Positions 23,633 to 36,203 of a stretch of DNA of 64,000 nucleotides are shown here, one piece after another; within the stretch, counting starts at the first letter, position 1; each line of letters starts with the position of its first letter. The stretch is from NCBI GenBank assembly GCA_015680685.1, contig MNCI01006679.1:84591-148590 (forward strand), in the 5' to 3' direction. The notes beneath the pieces are model-generated. The model was not told the DNA's origin. It made no database searches and was given only the letters and a program-made list of their open reading frames with translations. This stretch comes from Gnetum montanum (taxonomy: Eukaryota; Streptophyta; Gnetopsida; Gnetales; Gnetaceae). The position numbers and the translations under genes are program-made.

Positions 23633-23945
23633 AAGCATCGATAGTCCACTACGACTATAAACTGGCATCCACAGTTCGCTATGACTATAAACTGACATAG
23701 ATAGTCCGCTATGACTATAAACTAGGACAAATAGTTCACCATGACTATAAACTAGCACAGAATGTTTTCTATGATGTTAAATTAGCATAGACGGTCTGCT
23801 ATGACCTTAAAGTAGCCCATCCACCATCCGCTACGACGATAAAGTAGCACAAGGGTCTGCTAGGACCTTAAACTAGCACATTGTGGTCTGTTGGAATCTT
23901 AAAATAGTACATCAGATGGTCTGCCAATATCCTAAACTAGGCTCG
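23633..23945 (+). repeat. Minisatellite with AGTCCGCTATGACTATAAACTAGCA unit, right block
   Basis: About nine degenerate units of roughly 33-35 bp. It starts right after the pol stop. The same unit appears at 34470-34815. Tandem repeats just after pol are known for Tat/Ogre-type elements, whose 3' untranslated regions are hypervariable. Confidence 0.88.
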
Positions 23946-25364
23946 TAGCTCAATGTCCCCAACTTGCATCCATGACCATTCAAACAAGTGAGCGTGCATA
24001 GTGTCGACACGGGGTGGAGCGTTGCAATTCTAGAATGTAGTTCACAATGATAAGAAAGCATCCTCTAGAATGTATGTGATGCCACTACCCCTAGCATGTT
24101 GCTAATCCTCCAGAGATGTTGTCTGATATCTTGCTAACCTTCTAGAGCTACCACTACCATAGCCTGTCACCCTGGTTGTAGCTTCCATTGTCAACATCTA
24201 CTGCTGGAGTCCCAGCACTATTGTGGCCCAGCCACAAGGTCGCTATCCTCTAGTCCCTACCCTCATCCAAGCTGAAAAGAGGTTCAACTATTGGGCCTCT
24301 CACCTTATAGCTGAACTGCATGATGTTTTCCTTGGGTAGGGACTCCTAAGCACTCGCATCGCCACAACTCCTAGCCCTCTCAATGCTAGCCCCTTCATCC
24401 TATCACTGTTAGAACCATTGTCGGCCTTCCTGCTTTAGACATTGCATGTGTCAGAAACAGTGCCTATCACTCTAGTGATGTCTAAAGCAATTAAGACCTT
24501 TTCCTAACTACATTTTATGGTTACATTTCGCTAGTCTTCTTTCTATTGTGCTTGCAAGATATGAGCTGAGATGGCATCGGTTAGAGATGCATTTCACTAG
24601 GAGGACAGGACACCACATTGTTTTGAGGTGACCACTCTAACTTAGCTAGTTGGGAGTGCACATCCTATCCTTTATCTTATCCTTTGTCATCTCGTTTCTC
24701 ACACTCATAGTTTCCCTTTTCACATCTCTTTTACAAGCTTTCTTGACATGTGTAAATCCCTCCCATATGCTCAACCACAAAGTCCATGATGCGCATAATT
24801 CAACTCACCACATGGGAAGCATTTGTAGGCAGGTCAAAACCCCATATGGATGTAACACAACTCATCCCGGGGAGGAAACACCTATCTTGCAACAATAAGG
24901 TTGTTTGCAAATGAACCTGGTGAAATAGAAAAAGCAAAGCGCAAAAGTGTAACAGAGCTCAAAAAATAAAAATAAAAATAAACAGAGCTTAAAAAAAAAG
25001 AAAAAAAAAGAAAAGAGAGAAAAAGAGCGTGTGTCCAAAGCAAATGGCACACCAGTTGTTTCATAATGACCCTCTCCAAGCATTTCGATGAGAGGTTAGA
25101 AGCCAGCAAAAGAAAGATGTTCACGCATGCTAATTCCCTCACAAGAACTCTGACGAGGGACCATGCTACATTTCATATTTCCTTTGCTTGAACCTATTCC
25201 CTCAAGCCCACTCTTCCCCTTTCCCCTGCACAACTATCTTGTTACTCCAAACCATAGCAAAGAAACATCTGAGCAACCACTAGAGAGTGATGTTCGTGGC
25301 TTTTCCTTCATAGTGTTTCGTATCCTTTGTCGATGTCTATTGGGTAGGTGGATTCTCCATATGT
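23946..25364. other. Family T 3' untranslated region
   Basis: Collinear with 34816-36190 in the pol-less copy. Conserved text includes CCTCCAGAGATGT near 24108 and CATGGATGTAACACAACTCATC-like text near 24845. Short ORFs (24650-24898 plus; 24862-25142 minus) overlap poly-A/T tracts and are not kept in copy 2 as a clear frame. I see no recognisable gene. Confidence 0.6.
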
Positions 25365-25365
25365 C

Positions 25366-25381
25366 AACAAAGAGGGGCCAG
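25366..25381 (+). other. Family T polypurine tract
   Basis: AACAAAGAGGGGCCAG ends at the LTR start. The copy-2 equivalent is GACAAAGAGGGGCCAT before 36204. It sets the element orientation as plus, the same as pol. Confidence 0.85.
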
Positions 25382-27179
25382 TGAAACACCATAAAATTTT
25401 AGGACCCTCATGCTTTAGTAGGGTCTTGGAATTTAGGAAAGGACTTCCACAAGTGCATCATCATGACAGTCCAGCAAGAAAATGTAGGCACTGAGGTTGA
25501 ACTGTCCAATCTAGCAAGTTTTCTATCTCTAGAGCTAACAGGCCTGATGGACTCTCCGGCCTACCCAATTGGACAATTGATCCGACTGACAGTCTACCTA
25601 GAAACTATGCTAGGAGTTGCCAAAAGTGTTTGGGATGAGCAAAATAGTTCGGCAAGTTTTCTAGTGAAGAAGTATGCTATGCTATGCTATGCTATGCAGC
25701 GTAGCAAGCCTTGAAAGATAGTTGCTCAAGCATCCAAGTGCGAATTGACAAAGTGATTGCAAAGACAAGTTAGGATCCAGTCAACGCAAGGTGCTATGCT
25801 ATTCTACGTTATGTAGTGTAGCATAGCGTAGCAAAGGAAGAGTAGAAAGCCCATCATGCTGAGTGATTCCAATAAGAAAATGGCACTTTGATAAGACTTC
25901 AGCCTCCAAAACTCCTTGCCCCACTTAGTCCTCAGGCCTTGAGCAAAGCTTTTTGCTAAAAAATGGTGAGTTAAATAAGGAAGCGTGATATGCTATCTAC
26001 TATGCTATGCTATGCTACATAGCGTAGCAACAACAAAAAAAACTGTAGAAGTGTTTCAAAAATGAGTTTAGCAAGTTTAAGGGCTTCTCGACATAAAGGA
26101 CAAAAGTTGTAGTTGTTAGCATGACTAAGCCTCAGACAAATGCTTTTTAGCTCCAACATAAATTTTAGTCAAGATCGGTAGCTACGCTATGCTACGCTAT
26201 GTAGCGTAGCACAGCATAGAAAGCAGCCACTTACACTACGCCAATGTGCTCGATAGCGTGAGTAGTGCAACATTGACATGGAAGCATCAAGACATCTTTG
26301 GGTAACTCTAGGACTTGTTGATACCAATCTTCCTCACTCTATCATGTCCTTGGTGGAATCAGCAATTTTACTTCAGTTTGCAAACCACTGGTCAGCATCT
26401 AAAACATTGTTCCTACGCTTGACCCTACTTGTAAGGGTAGGGAAGACATAGTCCTAAAGCATAGGCTCCATTTTGCTTATGTTGTTAGCACACTGGATCT
26501 CAGCACATGCATTTCCGATGGTATGGTCACAGTGTAACAAATTTTGCATCCAACATTGCACACCTACACGGTATGGGCATGTTAGCACCTTGTGGGGTCT
26601 AGGACACGTGGCATCCAGACCACATTTCTCTCTTGCTCCTGGTCCTATAAATACCCCAGAAACCAACACTCAAAGCATTATATTTTTTTGCATTGGCAAG
26701 AGAAATTGGCTTATTGGCTTTTCACATTGGCTGGTTAGCTTCTTGATTGGCTTCTTGGCAAATAGAGTTGGATTTTTGGTGTAGTTGGCTTTCAAAAGGC
26801 ATAGTTGGCATTTTTCTTGAGCATTCTAGTTACCTNTTCAAACAAGGCAAAGAATCAAATCCGTGACCTTGGGGTGGTGCACTTTCTCACCCAAGTTTGT
26901 TTTGCTATTTTCTCATTATAATCATTGTTTTGCAACATTTTTGTCATCTTGCATTTATTGATCATTGATTTATTTTACATGTCTCACTTCTGAAACAAAC
27001 GTTTACGTAAGGTTAAGATACACCGATTAAGTCCCTGTCTAATTGACCAGACCGTTTAGGGCACCCCGCTTCTATTTCTCTCTAGCACGGCCCTTGCACG
27101 GATCCGGGGTTAAACTGTTTGCTTGGAAACCTCTCAGTGTTCCAGCCACTAATGTTTTCGGTTGCTACGTGGTGTTTCA
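25382..27179 (+). repeat. Family T 3' LTR (complete)
   Basis: It runs from TGAAACACC to GGTGTTTCA, perfect 9-bp inverted ends, about 1.8 kb. Its first 890 bp match 5747-6640 and the whole matches 36204-38071. Hairpin-forming GCTATGCTACGCTATGTAGCGTAGC-type words occur near 25676-25703, 25795-25833, 25999-26030 and 26178-26215. A TATA box (CTATAAATA) is at 26645-26653. The N at 26836 marks a join with some sequence missing compared with copy 2. Flanking bases give no target duplication with the 5' side. Confidence 0.9.
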
Positions 27180-27297
27180 TCTACCCCTAGTGATATATGT
27201 AGTCAGGAATCATGTTAAAACATTGACCAAAGAATGGTGGTTTTTGTAGATTTTCAGTGTTCTTGCTTTGCTTATCACTTTGGAAACCTCAACAACA

Positions 27298-30023
27298 TGT
27301 ATCTATTATCACATCTCCATCATGGTTATGGAGCAGTGATAATTCTTGGAAGGCTTTTAAAATAATAAAGGTATGATACCTTGGTTTCATAAAATACATA
27401 TTTGAAGCTAGCCCAATATAAACTGAAAGAAAAGATATTAAGGGTATTATTCCAAAATGATGTTAGAACAGATTAAGAGATATACGTAAGGGATGTATTC
27501 AAGACAAGTATATTATATTAGTAAAAATTAGGAGGAAATTTAAAAATTTTAAAAATAAAACTCTAAAGTTTCAACAATGGCATTCATCAAAATACTCAAT
27601 TTTTTGGAAACAACAACCATCTTATGATGTTTGGTACTGGTTTGAATTATTGGCATCGAATGGCCTCCAATGGCATAGGCTTTCAGGATGAAATCCTTGT
27701 TTTTACTAGAATGTAATGTGGAAAATACAACCCAAAATGTGACTAGATCCATATAAAAAAATGTGATACTTAACCATAACCATCACAAAACAGCCAAAGG
27801 ATTATCCCATGCAATATACCCTCATAGATTTCACTTGTAATAGTAGCTACATTTGAACCAATGAGGTTACAAAATGAGCACCATAGTGAGCATGAGGTAG
27901 GCACACAAATATTTCTAGCAGTTCCAAAACTAGCAAGGTGTAAGTTGGCAATTTGTAGAAATACTTACCTCTGCATATTAAGAAAATAGATGACCTATGA
28001 TGCATGGAAGAAGTAGAGATGCCAACGACAACCACACTAACCCTAAGTGGCACCAGCACAGATAGCCATAATAACTAGAAACATGATCATGAAAGCCCAT
28101 CACAAAAAGATCTAGGAATGGATACCAAGAAAGAAGGTATGCATTACATAGAGGTTACCATGTGGTGGTTATGAAACCCCATTTTGTCAAGATTGTTTTT
28201 GTAATTCCATTGTTGGACACAAGAAGTACAGGACAATGTATGTGGCTTGAAATTTTGGTGAACTTGTGGGATGCAATTTGTGATTGTAGGGCTGATGCCA
28301 TGCTTCCAAATATTTTGAACCACACTATGGTTTAAAATAGTTTTATTATTTAACATATTTTTAACCACATAAAATATCATAAAAATTCAAATTAAAACCC
28401 TACTATGAGAAGAAGCCAATTTTGACATAACATGATTGATACTAAAAGGTATAATAGTTTCATTCTATATGATATTTTATCTAATGGTCATAATGAAGAG
28501 GTTTAATGAACATTTGATAAACATACCTCTATCTTCTACAACATTGACACTCTACATGGAAAGTTATAACCTTGTATGAAAGCTATAACTTGTTTTCCTT
28601 GATATTTGTGGAGTTTTTATTACCAAGAAGACACTTGCCAACTATGGCATATATTTCTCTAAGTTTCATAATCTCCCATGGTACTCTCCATAATATTTAT
28701 TACCAAGAAAACACTTGGAAACCATAGCTTAAATTTTTAATAACTCTCTTTGAAAGTTATAACCTCTAGGGTGGTTATGAATTAATAACCCTAGATATTT
28801 GTAAAACCTTTAACCTTTCATGATTATTGTAACTACCACAACACCACTATAAAAAAGCTTCAAGGGTAGAATTTAAAGAGGGGGAAGAAAAAAAAAAGAA
28901 TTTGGAAAGACAATTGAAGATTATTTGTAAGACAACTTGCTAAAGACATCAATTTGACTAAATTGTTTTAATCTTATGAGTTCATTTCTTCCCATTTTAT
29001 TTTAGTTACTTAGCTAATGGTTCATATAGTATCATGCTTGGCATTTAATTTGGGGATTTGTTCTAGGATTACTTTTATAGCTTTTTTTTTGCACAATATT
29101 AGTATCCTATTAAGTTTATCCATAGAAGAGCTTATGTTATTGAAAATCTCCAAGAGAAATTTAATAGTAATGTCTTAAAGAAATTGCCTATTTTGAGCAT
29201 AGAAAATCTAGAAAAATATTTGGTATTTTGAGATGACTAAATTAGCTTCATTGTTTTAAAGTGTATTACCTTAGTATTTCAATCAAGAAATTATCAAATT
29301 TTTGAAGGCTCTCTTGAATGTAATCTTTGATAACTATTAACTAGCCAAAATAGATACTCGTACTTTATCATTTACACAATAATTTTTGGTAGTATAATAA
29401 GATTATCTTTATGAAATTGCTTGTTGGGCTTAGAAGGTTTGGATAATTCGTAGTTATTGAATTAGGAATAGCTTTATTGCGGAATGTTTTCTTGTGTCAA
29501 TTTATCTTGTTTAAATATTTGAGATTTCACAAAAATCTACTTTATTTTCTTTCTATTTCTAAGTTTATTAAATCTTGCTCTATTTCTAGTTTTATTGTGG
29601 AATTTTCCCTCTAAGGAAAATTAGGAGTAGATTGGCAGAAGTGTGCTCAAAAGTTTTTGTAAAATTTTATTTGTTACAAGTATTGTACTATAGGGACCAT
29701 ATAGGCTAAGTGACTGAATAAAATAAGAATCTCCAACAACTCACAGTATTTCACAAAGATAGCTGAATCTCTTTTATGAAAGCTAATTACAGTTATATAT
29801 AAAACCCAACCATTTCAATATTCACAATAGCAAGCACATAGTCATGTTTAGTTCATTTCATAACTATTGAGTCTATTTAGAAGTATTTGGGCCTTGGTGT
29901 TGCCAGAGACCAATAGGCATGAAAATCCTATTTGAAGAACACCTTCGATCCCATGACTCCCAAGGTCATGAGACCATGAGGTCATCTCACTATTGATGGT
30001 CTAGTTCAAAATAGTCACTAATA
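27298..30023 (+). repeat. Family L LTR, copy A (about 2.7 kb)
   Basis: Collinear with 40815-43499 (copy B) and, in its right half, with 44736-46151 (copy C). Copy B ends where A and C continue into a leader and gag, which places the right LTR border at CTAATA/CCAATA/CCAACA. A TATA-like ACTATAAAAAAGC is near 28848. The left border (TGTATC here, TGTTTT in B) is less certain, and no target duplication supports it. Strand is taken from the gag that follows. Confidence 0.65.
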
Positions 30024-30329
30024 GTGTTTTTCACACTAGAAGGAGGGCTGAAAATTTGTCCTCTAGGTTCATATGCCTAATAGTCCTAGCACACCAATAG
30101 TTCCTTGTTTCTAGGAGTGTTTAAGAAATTAGGTACTATTTTCAGTTCATGACCAAACATACTAATTATTTATCAAAATAAGAACAAAAGAAGGTTTTTG
30201 AGTTTGGAACAAGTAGTGGAGTAAAAACTAGGAGGATAAGGAGTTTACCTCTTTTTTTTTGGCTTATTAGTCTATAGGGTAAAGTCAAAGAAATAGAAGA
30301 GTTCAACGATCAAAAGGAATCCTAATAGA
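30024..30329 (+). other. Family L leader
   Basis: Untranslated stretch between LTR and gag, matching 46152-46531. I could not identify a primer-binding site matching a familiar tRNA. Confidence 0.5.
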
Positions 30330-30803
30330 ATGGAAAACCCACAACCAATGAATCCTTGGAAAAGAGTTACACCATTAGGGTTTCAAAAGTACAACAATAT
30401 TCCTAAGGTAATTTACAGATATTTTCCTGAGCCTTTTATTAATGAAAAATATTACTTAGCTAAAGAATACATTCACTTATTTGAGTTATCTTTAGCTCAT
30501 GCAAATATTTAGCATCAAGATCAAGCTTGTAGATTGTTTGTAGCAAATTTAAAGGATATGGCTCAAATTTGGTATTTAACCTTGCCAAGTAACAGTATCA
30601 CAAGTTGGGATAATATGAAAAATCTTTTCTTAGCTTAGTTTAGTAATCAATTGGATGAACAACAACTATATTGTGGGCTAATACAAGTTGAGCAAGGGGT
30701 CAAAGTGTTAGTTAGAGATTTCAATATTAGGTTCCAACAAATTTATGGATCTTTCAAAGACAATATAGACCACTAGATGAAATGTTTTGAGATACTTATC
30801 ATA
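30330..30803 (+). pseudogene. Family L gag fragment, cut by family T copy 2
   Basis: Opens 'MENPQPMNPWKRVT'. The Ty3-type gag core is clear: 'AQIWYLTLPSNSITSWDNMK' near 30560-30620, followed by 'F..QL' and 'QVEQGVKVLVRDFNIRFQQI'. A TAG at 30512 and one at 30639 interrupt it. Text to about 30800 matches 46532-46947 plus 55226-55275 of copy C. Beyond that, the family T sequence begins, so the gag C-terminus is missing. Confidence 0.8.
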
Positions 30804-30827
30804 AGGAAAATAATAAAACACACTTAC

Positions 30828-32470
30828 CAATTAGGGGCTGCACTCTGCGAATTTTGAGTCACAGCTTCTTCCCCCTCTCTTCATTTGTGTGGGGAGGCTC
30901 TTCGGTAGGACGGGACCTCTTACGTTGCAAGCTAATCATCACTATTTCTGCAATGAGGAATTCTCCCCTTGTCACGTTGCCCATGTTAGTGGGGGCTACC
31001 TCTCCCATGCTGTCTTGGGCATGAAAGGGCATGCCACTTGATCCCTGGTCATCATTGAAAATGATTCCCAAATATCTTCCAGGGGATCTTGGGATTGGGT
31101 GTTATGGAAGACTTGGCAAATCCACAGTTTGAAAATATGGCTATCGTCTTGTTGCACCCAAATGCCATTCTCACGGACTACCAAGAACTCCGCAAAATGT
31201 CATAGGTAAGCTATAAAGAAGGCATAGTGCACATTGAAATGGAACTCAAGCTTCTCGCAAAGTTTAACCATTTCATCCTACAAGCCCTAGCAAAGGTACT
31301 TGGCCCAGTTGTAGTGAGTCCCTTCTTCCATGACATCCCTCATTATCCAAGCCTACTCCACTCCAAGAATTTTTCCTTGGGAGAGTAGCTTGGGAAAGGC
31401 ACTAGCACAGAAGATAGGGTAAATTGTTTTGGCCACCCTTAGCCTAACCTTCTCGATGTAGATCCCCTTTTGGTCCTTAGCCGTCCCTAGCCACTCCTCA
31501 ATGTCCCTCTAATGGTTTGCATCTTTCTTTGATTTTTCTCCTATGGGGAGACCATCATAAGGGACACTGAAAATATTTGCAAATAGTTGCTCATTGATTT
31601 CAAACACCACCCGTACACCCTGAATGCATGTATGGAAGTGGTCAACCTTCTCAGAGAAGGAAGGAATCAGCTAGGGAAAGAATTTCGGTAGGTGGGAATA
31701 AGTCCATGAGCCCAGCCTCCTCAAGGTTGTGGACAAGGATGGTTGGGGCCCCATGGTAGAGCCAACGCTGGGTCTCCTCCACCTCCTTGTACTTAAAAAA
31801 GAGGTTGGTTTTGTTATTCCTAGGGGTGATCACAGTGACCTCTTGGGATGTTGTTACCATTGTAACAGTTTACAAAGAAAAAGAGAAAATGTTAGCAAAC
31901 AAAAATTTAAAAAAATGATGATGAAAGTACACCATTACTTGAATAGATAACAATGGATCCATGACTTAGCATACTAGGTTTAAATGGTGTAGGAAATGGT
32001 GGGAGTTCCACTAGCCCATCTTCAACAGTGAGCAGTCTGAGGAATGTCCACTCCCTATCCAACCAACCGGCTTCCTTACACTTCCCATAAAATTTGGAAT
32101 ATTGAGTCGGGTAGGTTTTAAAATCAACCCCAAACTATCCTATTACGCTAGCATGCACATTCTTGGCAGAGGAGAACACTTGCAAGATCGTCTGTGCCAA
32201 CGCCAAGGCATATGTATCACTGTGAAGACCATTCTTGTCAATATAAAACCTAGTAATACAAAAGAAAAGTTAACTCCTCTATTTAGTGTAGCATAAGTTA
32301 TACAACACATTAATACATCTTTACAGAACTCACCCACTGGCATAATAAATGGTTCCAAGTAGGTTCTGAAAGTAGGTGCCCATGTGACGGGCAATGTATA
32401 ACGTGTTATATAAGTGGTAGCATTTGTACTCAAGCATGTCCTAGATTCAACTTAAGCACCTCAAGCCTTT
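30828..32470 (-). pseudogene. Antisense multi-exon gene, copy 2 (exons 1-3)
   Basis: Minus-strand exons at about 32420-32334, 32249-31975 and 31859-30828 correspond to exons 1-3 of copy 1. Intron 1 (84 bp) keeps GGTGAGTT and TTTTGTATTACTAG. Exon 2 is complete here (275 bp), whereas copy 1 lost about 100 bp at its N. The acceptor before exon 3 has changed from AG to AA. Exon 3 ends at its GTAAGT donor (30822-30827). Family L gag starts about 20 bp further on, so exons 4 and 5 are absent. Stops remain, so it is not functional. Confidence 0.68.
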
Positions 32471-34149
32471 TGGGTGCTAGTTGGAACCTCCTATGCCTTC
32501 GCCTCCAATCGCCATGTTAGCCAAGAATTTTAGAATGCCTTAGTTTGCCTCAGGCAATAGTGTTTCTGTAATTGTGGCCACTATCTCAGCTGATAAGTGT
32601 GACCACACAACCACACTAAAATGGTGGAGGAGAAATTGTAAGAAGTCCCGTGTGCCCTCCCAGAACCAGACCATCTACTGCCCCAGACATGCATGGAGAG
32701 GAGGGACATTGGCCATTAGTTCACTGAGGTAGCATAGGACTCCTACAATCTCAAGGACAATTAGGACGAGTTTCAACATAACCTTGCGTGACAAAGCAAT
32801 CAAATGTTAGGATTGTATTCAAGTGAGGTTTGCATGTAGTGTAGTGTAACTATTTGTTTACAACTAGCGTAGCATGACCCCCTCTTTACATGTAGCATAG
32901 CATGATCTTCTAGTTGCAAATTTTCCTTTAACATAAAACAAAGTTGAATGTTATGGGTGACGTAAAAATGTGTCACTTGTGGCATAGCGTAGTTGCCAAA
33001 CCCCTGCATAGCGTAACAACATTGGGTGCACCTTACAGCGATGATTACATGGTACACAACATAATAGACATGCAGCGTAATAGTTACACTCCCGCTTAAA
33101 GGTGGTGATTGCAATACGCGCAGCATAGCAAGACAAATGTATGACATCTAACATAGCAAGTGAACAAGCACAGGCAAACATGTAACAATACAATAGCATA
33201 ACCAACATACCATTGTAATAGGCATGGCAACATGGTGAACTTGACAGTAAAATCAAATTTAACAATGGCAACATAGCGTAGCAATGGACAGGCTACCAAT
33301 ATAATGACCTAAAGGCCCTATAGCATAACTACGTAGTGGAATAGTAACAAAAATATTATAGCCTTAAACAATGCATATGAGAAAGAATTCTTTGTGCTCT
33401 CACTGTCCAAACCCTATGTTGTCGTATGAAATAACTCGCGCTACGCCATGCATGCATCATGCTATCATAAAATTTTTTTACAAGGTAGTACGCTATGCTA
33501 AGCATGCTCTATGCCACTCAAAATCACCCAGACCTTTACGAGAAGGTAGTCATCATTCTCAATAATGGCGACTAAGGCGATACTATATGCAGCCATAGCA
33601 TAGCATCCATATGGCCATTGTGGCCAACTAGTGACAATGATTGTGTAGTAGCCAAAACGACAACCAAAACAGTGGCAATAGATGCAAATTTCACCACAAT
33701 AACGATAGTAGAAATTTAGAAAATAACGATAGTGATGACTAACTAAGCTAATAGAGTCTCCCATCACACCTCAACTCGTGCCTTGGATAGGCATCCTAGA
33801 GAGTCCTTCACCTCATCCATCTTAGCAAGTCCTCGGTGGTTGCGTTCACCTTTGGGTGCTATTGTCTCGCTCACGAATTCTCTGTTAACTACTATGCTAT
33901 ACCTGTTCGCTCTCTCTCTGTGTGTGACTGCACTATGCTCTGAGTATGGGCTCTGGGCTCTGACAATGAAAATGATAAGTTTACCAAGGGGTAAATCCCT
34001 ATTTATATCCGATGCGGTAAAACAATTGCCATTTTCATGTCCTGATTAATGTGGGACATCCCTTTTAGTGGAGTACTATTATGTCATAGTATCACTATAT
34101 AGCAATTGTCTACAGCATAATAGGTGGGCCCATTAAAAATTTTTATCCC
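32471..34149. other. Family T region upstream of the antisense gene, copy 2
   Basis: Collinear with 18171-19640. Rich in TAGCATAGC words and without a conserved frame; ORFs near 32800-33299 (minus) are compositional. Confidence 0.5.
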
Positions 34150-34385
34150 ACGTTAAACTAGCAATCTATCTTTACAAAGTTTACCCATTCATGGTCCACA
34201 AAGACCTTAAATTAGTAATCTCAGCTTTCAAAATCTACTTGTTAACAGTTCAAAAAGACCTTAAACTAGCAATTTTGTCTTTCAACTGTACTTAGTAGTG
34301 GTCCGTAAAGACCTTAAACTAGCAATTTTATCTTCCAACTCTACTTAGTAGCGGTTTGCAAAGACCTTAAACTAGCAATTCTAGC
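34150..34385 (+). repeat. Left-type minisatellite, copy 2
   Basis: Four or so units with AAGACCTTAAACTAGCAA, matching the block at 19641-20040. Confidence 0.8.
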
Positions 34386-34469
34386 ATACGCTTTAACCTG
34401 GTTAATGATCCGCCATGTTCTATATGACATCCCAACATTCATTTCATATCATAAACCAAATTATATAAC

Positions 34470-34815
34470 ATGTGATAGTCTGCTATGACTATAAACTAGC
34501 ACAGATAGTCTGCTATGACTATAAACTAGCATAGATTGTCTGCTATGATGTAAAACTAGCAAAGAACGTCTGCTATAATGTAAAACTAGCACAAATAGTC
34601 TGCTATGACTATAAAATAGCACAAAATGTTCTTGGGCTATGACGTAAAATTGGCACCCACAGTATGGTACGTTATGACCTTAAATTGGCCCATCCACCAT
34701 CCACTATGATGATAAACTTGCACAGCGGTATGCTAGGACCTTAAACTAGCACATCATAGTCTATTGGGACCTTAATCTAGTACTTTTGATGTTCTACCAA
34801 GACCTTAAATTGGGT
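34470..34815 (+). repeat. Right-type minisatellite, copy 2
   Basis: About ten units of AGTCTGCTATGACTATAAACTAGCACAG type, matching 23633-23945. Only about 85 bp separate it from the left-type block, whereas copy 1 has the whole pol there. Confidence 0.85.
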
Positions 34816-36190
34816 TTGTAGAATAATGTTCTTAGCTTGCATCCATGACCCTACTAACAAATGATCCTACACAGTGATAACATAGGATGGGACATTGCAG
34901 TTCCAGAATGCAGTTCATGATGTCAAGAAAACATCCTCTGGAACATATGCAGTGCCACTGCCCCTGGCATCTTGTTGATCCTCCAGAGATGTCTTCTGAC
35001 ATCTTGCTGACCTTCTCGAGCTACCATGACCATAGCTTGTCATCTTGGTGGTAGCTATTGATGTTAGCGCCTGCTGCTGGAGTCCCAACACTATTGTGGC
35101 TTAGCCACAAAGTTGCTACCCTTCATCCCTTAGCATCATCTAAGCCCAAAAGATGTTCAGCTGTTAGGCTTCTCACCTTATAGTTGAACTGCATGATGTT
35201 TGCCTTGGGCAGGGAATCTTGAGCACTCATATTGCCACAAATCCTAGCCTCTTCAGTGCCAATCCCTTCAGACTACTACTACCAGAACCACTGTTGGCCT
35301 TCTCGCTTTGGACATCACATGACTTAGCAAAAATGCTTGCTACTTCAGCAATGTCTAAAGAAAATAGGACTTTGCCCTCACTGCGTCTCATGGTTACATT
35401 TTCTTAGCCTTCTTTATTTTGTGTTTGTAGGATATAGGCCAAGATGGCGTCGCTTAGAGATCGTTTCACTAGGAGGGTAGGACACTACATCACTCTGAAG
35501 TGATTATTCTGACTAGCTCTGCTACTTGGGAATGCACATCCTGCCCTCCCTCTTAACTCTCTTCACCTCATTTCTTACACCTGCATTTTTTCTTTTCACA
35601 TCTCTTTTACAAGCTTTCCCGATGCATATAAAGCCCTCCCACATGCTTAACTACCAAGTCCATGATGCACGTAATGCAACTCGCCGCATGGGAAGTATTT
35701 GTAGGAAGGTCAAAGCCCCACATGGATGTAACACAACTCATCTTGGGGAGGAAACACCTGTCCTATAACAACAAGGTTTTTTGCAAGTGAACATGGCTAA
35801 ACAACAGAAGAAAAGTGCAAAAGCGTAAAAAAGCAAAAGAGCTAAAAAAAGACGTGCCCAAAACAAATGGCACGACAGCTATTTCATAATGATCATATCT
35901 AAGCATTCCAAAAAGAAGCCTAAAAGGATAACAAAGAAGGATGCCCATGTGTGCCAACTCCCTCACAAGCACTCTGATGAGGGACCACACTATGTTACAT
36001 CTTTACCTTTCCTGAACCTGTATCCTCAAGTCCACCCTTTCCCCCATTTCCCTATGTGACTATCCTGAGACTCCCAAGCATAGCAAAGTGACATTTGAGT
36101 GACCATTGGAGAGTGATGTTGGCATCTTGTTCTTCATGGTGTTTCGTATACTTTGTCAACGTCTCTCAAGAAAATCCTGAAGACATCGAC
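34816..36190. other. Family T 3' untranslated region, copy 2
   Basis: Collinear with 23946-25364; no gene recognised. Confidence 0.6.
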
Positions 36191-36203
36191 AAAGAGGGGC
36201 CAT
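36191..36203 (+). other. Family T polypurine tract, copy 2
   Basis: AAAGAGGGGCCAT sits directly before TGAAACACC. Confidence 0.8.

Noticed and set aside
24862-25142. Two Phe-rich minus ORFs that look like membrane segments
   Set aside because: They come from poly-A/G tracts on the plus strand within the 3' UTR and are not conserved in copy 2.
5747-27184. Target duplication for family T copy 1
   Set aside because: The five bases before 5747 (TGGTG) and after 27179 (TCTAC) do not match, so I do not claim one; recombination or mutation may have erased it.
32800-33299. Cys/Tyr-rich minus ORFs resembling membrane proteins
   Set aside because: Three frames overlap in the same TAGCATAGC-word-rich stretch; the homologous region 18480-19000 does not keep any of the frames.
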